Shown in pieces: positions 59,201 to 64,000 of a DNA stretch of 64,000 nucleotides. Below the pieces are notes generated by a model, which was not told the DNA's origin, ran no database searches, and saw only the letters and a list, made by a program, of their open reading frames with translations. The stretch covers positions 3,087,455 through 3,151,454 of the forward strand of contig CAXIPT010000004.1 in assembly GCA_964030475.1 (NCBI GenBank), read 5' to 3'. How positions within the stretch are numbered: the first letter of the stretch is position 1; every line of letters begins with the position of its first letter. A program made the position numbers and the translations under genes. The DNA is from Tethya wilhelma (Eukaryota; Porifera; Demospongiae; Tethyida; Tethyidae).

Positions 59201-62200
59201 AATAAGACTGACAAATGGATCCAAAACTTATATTTCTGGCAATCATGCTGAGAGAGGAGGTGGAATGTGTTTAGAGGGAAGTGCTAAACTCTACTTGCTG
59301 AAAAGTTTAAGAGAATGTCTGAATAAGTCTCAAGAATCCGCTGATAATCTCATTGAAACAAACAAAACATTATGGATAAAGTTAAATTTAAATTATAACA
59401 CTGCTAAATATGGTGGTGCTGTATATGTTGCTGATGATACAACTTCTACTACTTGCCATGCTACTTCTGTCAATGCACATGATGGCATCTTTAATGAATG
59501 CTTTATTCAAGGATTGACATTGATATCAATTTTTTACAATGATACAGAATTAAACATCAAAAATACAAACATAACAAACAACTTAGCCACAAGAGCTGGA
59601 GATATTCTTTATGGTGGTCTGCTTGATAGGTGCAGAGTCAGTCCTTTTGCTGAAATATATAATAAAATACCTAATTCATCAGTCACTTTGAGTGCAGTAT
59701 CCTATCTTCACAAAATCACTGATATTAAGGCGCAAGACTTCAACTCAACCAAAAGGATATCATCTGATGCAGTTCGTATTTGCTTCTGTAAACACAACCG
59801 ACAAGACTGTAGTTACCATCCTCAACCAAAGCATGTTACAAAGGGAGAAACATTCCATGTGTCACTTGTTGCAGTTGACCACGTCAACAACACAATTATG
59901 ATAGCAAATAGAACCATTATACATGCATTCGTGTCAGACTCAAAGCTTGGTGTGGGACAATCTAGTCGACGAATTAATGAAAATGGTAGTTGTGCAAATT
60001 TGACCTATACTATTTTCTCTCGAAAAAACTCAGTGACACTGCATCTCTATGCTGATGGTCCATGTAAAGATACTGGAATATCCAGAGCAAATCTTACTGT
60101 GAATTTTAAACAATGTCCTACTGGTTTCCGGTTCAATAATAATAATTTAAGATGTGGATGTGATCACATACTACATCCTGAATATGTATCCAAATGTCAC
60201 ATTAACAAAGGAACTGTTCAAAGAAAAGACAATGCCTGGTTTTCTTATAAAAACACTTCATCTCACCCTCAAGTTTATGTACTACACAACTACTGTCCTT
60301 TTAACTACTGCAAACCACAAACTGAAAATATCTCAGTCAATTTAAGTGCCAAGAAGGGTTCAGATAATTTGTGTACACTTAACCGCTCAGGAAAGCTCTG
60401 TGGATCTTGTAAAAATAGTTCCAGTCTCTCTCTCGGTAGTTCCCATTGCAGACAATGTTCTAGCAATTCTTGGCCTGTACTACTCATTGTCTTTGCTATA
60501 GCTGGTTTATCTCTAGTTGCTCTTATTCTTAAGTTAAACTTAACAGTAGCCGAGGGGACATTTAATAGTCTAATCTTTTATGCCAACATTTTTGTTGCAA
60601 ACCGTACCATTTACTTTCCAGGTGATGATCAGACCAAAGTATTGTCTTTGTTTATTGCATGGCTCAACTTGGACTTTGGAATCGAGATCTGCTTTTACGA
60701 TGGAATGGATGCCTATACTAAAACTTGGCTACAATTTGCTTTCCCACTGTATATAATTTGTTTAGTTGTTGCAATTATCATTTTTAGTGAATATTCCACC
60801 AAGTTTGCTAGTTTTTTTACTGGAAAGAACCCAATAGCAACACTTGCCACTCTTGTTTTGCTCTCTTACACAAAGATCCTCCGTACAATTATTGATTCAC
60901 TATCATTTACGAGACTGAGTCTTAAGAACTCTACGTTTGATGGTTCTGAAGTGGTGTGGCTGGTTGATGCCAATGTCATGTATCTCAGTAGAAAGCATAT
61001 CCCTCTCTTTACCACAGCTCTTGTCGTTATTATAGTCGGTACTATGTTCACTATCATACTGTTTGCTTGGCAGTGGCTTGTTTATTGTCCAAACAGAGGA
61101 CCATTAAAGTGGATCATTGGAAATCCTGAAGTAACTGCTTTCATTGATGCTTGTCACAATCCCTACAACAAAGACTACCGTTATTGGAGCGGACTGCTAT
61201 TGCTAGTTCGTGTTGTGTTGTATCTTGTTTCAGCTTTAAATATTCTTGGAGACCCTCATATCAACCTTGGTAGCATCGTCTTGGCAATACTGGCCATCCT
61301 TTCTTTGAAACACATAGTTGAAAGTAAATACAAGGTGCAAAAATTGGATAGCTTAAATAACATTTCCAAAACACAATTAAGGAGAATGGTCAAGGCACAA
61401 TTGAGGAGAAAAGTACACAAATACCCGTTCAATGATATTCTAGAGACTGTTTGTCTTCTCAATCTTGGTGGTTTAACCATTGCCACTTTTATCACAGAGG
61501 ATAAAGACAGCCAGAATGTAGTTGCTTACATATCGATTGGTATTGCTTTTATTACATTCTTAGTTATCTTTGGGTATCATCTGTACAAGTTTTTCCTCAT
61601 TGAACTGCTCCACAAAATAAAGCACAAATTTCGTGGAAGAGTACACCAGGCACAAGTTGAAGCAACTCTACAGAGTCCTTCACCTGCAGTGGTAAACACT
61701 CTTACAGCAGAGCCAATATGGGGTACTGAGACTGAAGTTAATGCCTTACCCGAACCCTTGAATACAAGCATATCTGGGTTGGAAGGTGCATCAGCAAGGC
61801 TTATTGGATCACCAGTTGCAATCAGTGAACAGACTTTACCTACAAAATCAAAATCATGCAAGCATAATACGAAGTCTAGATCTGATCAACTATTTCTAAG
61901 AGGTCAGACAACAATGACAAAAGTTAAAGTTGAATTGCCAGATCTCTCTCAGTCGATCTCTAAACCAGTAAAACATCGAACTGGAAGTTTGATTGACAGA
62001 AAAACGAGGAGCTTATCTCTATCTGCTACAAGATGTCACTCTAAGCTCGTATCCATTAGTGAGAATCCTGAAAGTGAACTACCCAACCTAGCATCTGGTC
62101 ATGAGCACTCAACTCATCATAGATGGTTGCAATTGGGAGGTACTGGTATTCCTGCCAAAATGAGTCCCTCAGAAGATGATGACCACTCTGGCTCTGAAGA

Positions 62201-62243
62201 TGATGAGTTTTCTTCTCTATTGCCCGAACACAATAGTTTGTGA
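56220..62243 (+). CDS. Large surface protein: PMP-like beta-helix repeats plus multi-pass membrane domain
   Basis: One open exon of about 2,007 codons. The start is uncertain: from 56220 the signal segment is CIITLLVLTSA before ETYYVTPS, but an upstream coding exon joined at TTTCAG (ending near 56298) is possible. Residues about 50-1,000 consist of right-handed beta-helix turns of the type NST(L/F)NNN-x-GGA(V/I), as in chlamydial polymorphic membrane proteins, and are rich in N-glycosylation sites. A 242-residue block is present twice (57170-57894 and 57896-58620). Then follow a Cys-rich segment (KLCGSCKNSSS, HCRQCS) and about nine hydrophobic helices from about residue 1,420. These include IAWLNLDFGIEICFYDGMD and ATLATLVLLSYTKILRTII. 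A Ser-rich cytoplasmic tail of about 210 residues ends SSLLPEHNSL. The membrane region loosely recalls TRP-like channels, but I cannot assign it. A surface sensor or adhesion role is inferred. Confidence 0.85.
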   Translation: MHSHAFLQCSYCYYNNNTTIKFCLFQYCNNTIQCIITLLVLTSAETYYVTPSSNTPCHEEGVPCFTLSEYANKSTNYFASNTTLILLPGNHSFDSELSFGNISFISIESIESSSITTSLANTTVNVTCCESTRFTFESIRVVRMRGLALFGCVNNEVTKVEEFTVEDCKFDGERRNGTGLHLVEVSTADITGSVFISNTGREVITNPQTINGSSWPIQFKGVAGGAIVMIDSTHGITVFNCTFQNNTITGDNRAAGGALFVWSSPNITIVNSTLNYNSVSGDGGAIYAWSSSNITIVNSTLKFNTAYGDAYGGAVDVLSSPVYVVHSTLNNNPVSSDGGAVYCNGGQMTQINIVNSTLNNNRAGDCGGAVYTSSTVVNVDSCTLKDNSVNVSSNTHNYNQSALLNQGGGAMCAFSKSITLINSVFDSNTGTSTGANAIGGGAVLTFSNVVNVTNSNFSNNTVTVFGGALYVQNSQAININNSVFNNNTATGYIHYGRGGAVYILNCSNTIITNSSLSNNHIDGENGNGGAMCIYNSSPINITNSTFNNNSVSGNNGHGDLSSPVYVVHSTLNNNPVSSDGGAVYCNGGQMTQINIVNSTLNNNRAGDCGGAVYTSSTVVNVDSCTLKDNSVNVSSNTHNYNQSALLNQGGGAMCAFSKSITLINSVFDSNTGTSTGANAIGGGAVLTFSNVVNVTNSNFSNNTVTVFGGALYVQNSQAININNSVFNNNTATGYIHYGRGGAVYILNCSNTIITNSSLSNNHIDGENGNGGAMCIYNSSPINITNSTFNNNSVSGNNGHGGVVFILNKEHTNISVENCLFHNNSCTHGSVLYFSFSSFISRGFLDIQNNAASPSVLYAVKSTLYFYGNTNVSHNHGSLFVYSCNVTFMGKITITKNNHPFNSSEGGGALTAFQSKIVFIGEVKLTRNRAIRGGAIAATESKLYVYGKTIVSHNNAKFGGGINAYQSELNFKDHIKISGNNATTKGGGIHAISSTIRLTNGSKTYISGNHAERGGGMCLEGSAKLYLLKSLRECLNKSQESADNLIETNKTLWIKLNLNYNTAKYGGAVYVADDTTSTTCHATSVNAHDGIFNECFIQGLTLISIFYNDTELNIKNTNITNNLATRAGDILYGGLLDRCRVSPFAEIYNKIPNSSVTLSAVSYLHKITDIKAQDFNSTKRISSDAVRICFCKHNRQDCSYHPQPKHVTKGETFHVSLVAVDHVNNTIMIANRTIIHAFVSDSKLGVGQSSRRINENGSCANLTYTIFSRKNSVTLHLYADGPCKDTGISRANLTVNFKQCPTGFRFNNNNLRCGCDHILHPEYVSKCHINKGTVQRKDNAWFSYKNTSSHPQVYVLHNYCPFNYCKPQTENISVNLSAKKGSDNLCTLNRSGKLCGSCKNSSSLSLGSSHCRQCSSNSWPVLLIVFAIAGLSLVALILKLNLTVAEGTFNSLIFYANIFVANRTIYFPGDDQTKVLSLFIAWLNLDFGIEICFYDGMDAYTKTWLQFAFPLYIICLVVAIIIFSEYSTKFASFFTGKNPIATLATLVLLSYTKILRTIIDSLSFTRLSLKNSTFDGSEVVWLVDANVMYLSRKHIPLFTTALVVIIVGTMFTIILFAWQWLVYCPNRGPLKWIIGNPEVTAFIDACHNPYNKDYRYWSGLLLLVRVVLYLVSALNILGDPHINLGSIVLAILAILSLKHIVESKYKVQKLDSLNNISKTQLRRMVKAQLRRKVHKYPFNDILETVCLLNLGGLTIATFITEDKDSQNVVAYISIGIAFITFLVIFGYHLYKFFLIELLHKIKHKFRGRVHQAQVEATLQSPSPAVVNTLTAEPIWGTETEVNALPEPLNTSISGLEGASARLIGSPVAISEQTLPTKSKSCKHNTKSRSDQLFLRGQTTMTKVKVELPDLSQSISKPVKHRTGSLIDRKTRSLSLSATRCHSKLVSISENPESELPNLASGHEHSTHHRWLQLGGTGIPAKMSPSEDDDHSGSEDDEFSSLLPEHNSL
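57170..58620. repeat. 725-bp tandem duplication inside the beta-helix gene
   Basis: Copies 57170-57894 and 57896-58620, offset 726 bases, keep the reading frame. I found no differences between them, and both give identical protein and antisense frames. The junction base (57895, A) is the only extra position. It is either a very recent duplication of about 242 residues or an assembly duplication. Confidence 0.95.
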
Positions 62244-62629
62244 AATGTATACGTACATATTTTTATAATTATAATAATATATTATTATAATAATCATGCA
62301 TTATTATTAGTTATTTAACTTGTATATCTACATGTACATGTTTTTAACTTTTTAATTACACAGTTGAAAATTTAATTGTTGTCTTTTTTTGTTATTAGTA
62401 TATTATTAACTGTTGTTTATAATGATATATAACTATTATGTTTTACAAACTGAAGTCTGACTCTCAAAATCAAGTCAAAATCTAATCAACGTTAATGTCA
62501 AAATCCAACTTTTAACGGTGTCACATGCACATGAATTAATGCTCTTACATGTAAACACATTCATAGCACATTTTCTCTATGAATATATAACACTTTAAAG
62601 TATCTCTGTTATCATAATTATTATTATTT
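62244..62629. other. Convergent intergenic region
   Basis: AT-rich spacer between two convergent genes, including a TAATAT/ATATTATTATAATAATCATG-like palindromic stretch at 62265-62300 that may serve 3' end formation. No gene. Confidence 0.5.
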
Positions 62630-63175
62630 TTAGTTGCTCAACCCCATAGCCTGTTGAAAATATTTCTCAAAGTCTTCTCTCCAATATGAATCCTCTCTGC
62701 TGTTCCTTACTCTGATTATGACGACCTCAAAACCATTATCACTAGATTCTGAAACAACTTCATAACGTTCCCTTTCAGGTTTTGTTATAGACACCAGTAT
62801 TCCAATCACTCTAGCATTTTCTTTCAAGAACTCTTCTTGTATAAAGTACTTCTTGACTATACGTGTGTCTCTTTCTAGCTGGTCAAAGTCTGCAGAGTTA
62901 ATGTCACACTCATCTTGGTTTAGATTAGCAGCAAATTTACAGTTCACAACAAATCCAATGCCGCTACACCATCCACGGATTGAAGGTACTGCTCTTTCAC
63001 CAGTTAGTTCATCTCTCAGTTGTGTGCCTTGTTTGTAGTCAGGCTCAAACTGGACTGCTTCTATTCTCTTCAGTTGTTTGTAAATGTCGACTTCATAATG
63101 TTTGGGCTCCCAGTCAGTAGTGAAACGATCAGCATCTAGATATGCTTCATCCAAGAGGACTACCTTGTTACCCAT
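62630..63175 (-). CDS. Hypothetical 181-residue protein
   Basis: A single open exon from ATG at 63175 (MGNKVVLLDEAYLDADRF) to a stop at 62630, ending KYFQQAMGLSN. The product is acidic and soluble-looking, with no signal peptide or membrane helix. Segments such as IYKQLKRIEAVQFEP and VVIIRVRNSREDSYW suggest an alpha/beta fold, but I recognise no domain. MGNK might allow N-myristoylation (Gly2), although Lys/Val at positions 4-5 make this a weak match. Normal codon use and the lack of repeats support a real gene. Alternatively it could be one exon of a longer gene. Confidence 0.6.
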   Translation of the reverse strand: MGNKVVLLDEAYLDADRFTTDWEPKHYEVDIYKQLKRIEAVQFEPDYKQGTQLRDELTGERAVPSIRGWCSGIGFVVNCKFAANLNQDECDINSADFDQLERDTRIVKKYFIQEEFLKENARVIGILVSITKPERERYEVVSESSDNGFEVVIIRVRNSREDSYWREDFEKYFQQAMGLSN

Positions 63176-63801
63176 AGCTATATAACAGCAGCTATGATTC
63201 TATAGGTGACTATAACTTTGAGTTATGCTGATCTACAAATTTAAATGGCTCAGTTGCAGTCAATATTACATGCACAAACATTATGTTCATGACAATCTAC
63301 AGCTTGGGGAAAGCTCATAATAATATTATGGCTACAGTAAAGCCTTTTGTAGCAGGAAATCAGGACTGTATTATGGATGCAATCATTGCAATGTAGGTTT
63401 TCCACAAAAGGTTGTTTACCATCAAATCTTCAACATTTCCTGTAGGTCTAAGGATTGGTATGTCTGGCTAGTCCTGAGCTCATGGTCCTTCGAAAATAGG
63501 GCTACGTAGGGACAAGGACATCAATCAAGGAGCTTTATAGCCTGTCACAGATCTTGCATGGGATACAGCTAGGTAGTAGGTAAATGGAAGCGAGTCATGA
63601 TTGATGGTTAATCAGTAATAATTAATTTTGTAATAATAAAATGAGAATTGTGATTATATTTGCATTAATGTTGTGTATCTATTGTTGTTTACAAACTGAA
63701 CACAAACTGTCAACATAGAGAGTGGTACATTCAAAATGAACTGTTCTTGTGGTAGGTTAGCTATACGCTGAGTTCAACTGGGATTTCTGTGTTGAGTTCT
63801 G

Positions 63802-63842
<41 letters not shown>

Positions 63843-64000
63843 AAGCAGAGAGTAGAAACAAATCACACTGTGCATTAATTAGAAAGAACATGAAAGATTA
63901 ACATTAGCTTTCCAAAGACTGAGCTGACCATTTCCAATAGTCATAGCTAAAGGAATCAACCGGCATACAGGTGCTTCAAACATCTATTCGCATTCACCTG
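63176..64000. other. Window end without a recognised gene
   Basis: AT-rich sequence with a (GT)n tract at about 63804-63840. No supported exon. Confidence 0.5.

Overview
This is eukaryotic, metazoan-type DNA. Genes have short GT-AG introns, the sequence is AT-rich, and there are many (CA)n/(GT)n and (GA)n microsatellites, small inverted-repeat transposons and single-N or longer scaffold gaps. The mix of gene families suggests a sponge: a SIAH ubiquitin ligase and a GEN1 nuclease beside expanded kinase/kelch proteins, a mucin-stalked receptor and a very large beta-helix membrane protein. A demosponge such as Amphimedon fits best, but this is inference, not a database match.

Layout. 2.7-5.2 kb (-): GEN1-like Holliday-junction resolvase, seven or more exons, 3' end missing. 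5.8-8.96 kb (+): an intron-rich kelch/coiled-coil/kinase gene (K0), cut inside the kinase domain by a gap. 9-36.3 kb: an amplified two-gene array. One member is an intronless kinase/coiled-coil/kelch gene (K1 frameshifted, K2 intact, K3 only a start fragment). The other is a DENND2-like Rab exchange-factor gene on the opposite strand (copies A, B, C, D, F in different states of decay). Within a unit the K gene and a DENN-side exon are divergent over a shared promoter, and each K gene runs convergently into the next DENN copy. At 16.1-17.9 kb sits a three-exon type I receptor with a Thr/Pro repeat stalk and a tyrosine-motif tail. 38.9-40.5 kb (+): two candidate exons of an unknown gene. 41.5-46.8 kb (-): a 1,000+ residue scaffold-like protein with PxxxPR motifs. 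47-53 kb: repeats, including a 1.15-kb tandem duplication. 53.2-55.0 kb (-): SIAH. 56.2-62.2 kb (+): a ~2,000-residue beta-helix plus multi-pass membrane protein with an apparently identical 725-bp internal tandem duplication. 62.6-63.2 kb (-): an unrecognised 181-residue gene.

The most notable points are these. Kinase/kelch proteins occur in both domain orders within 20 kb. The kinase and DENN genes were amplified as a unit. A small contig between two single-N gaps (8965-10780) appears inverted in the scaffold. A MITE insertion can be read directly against its empty site in a paralogous copy.
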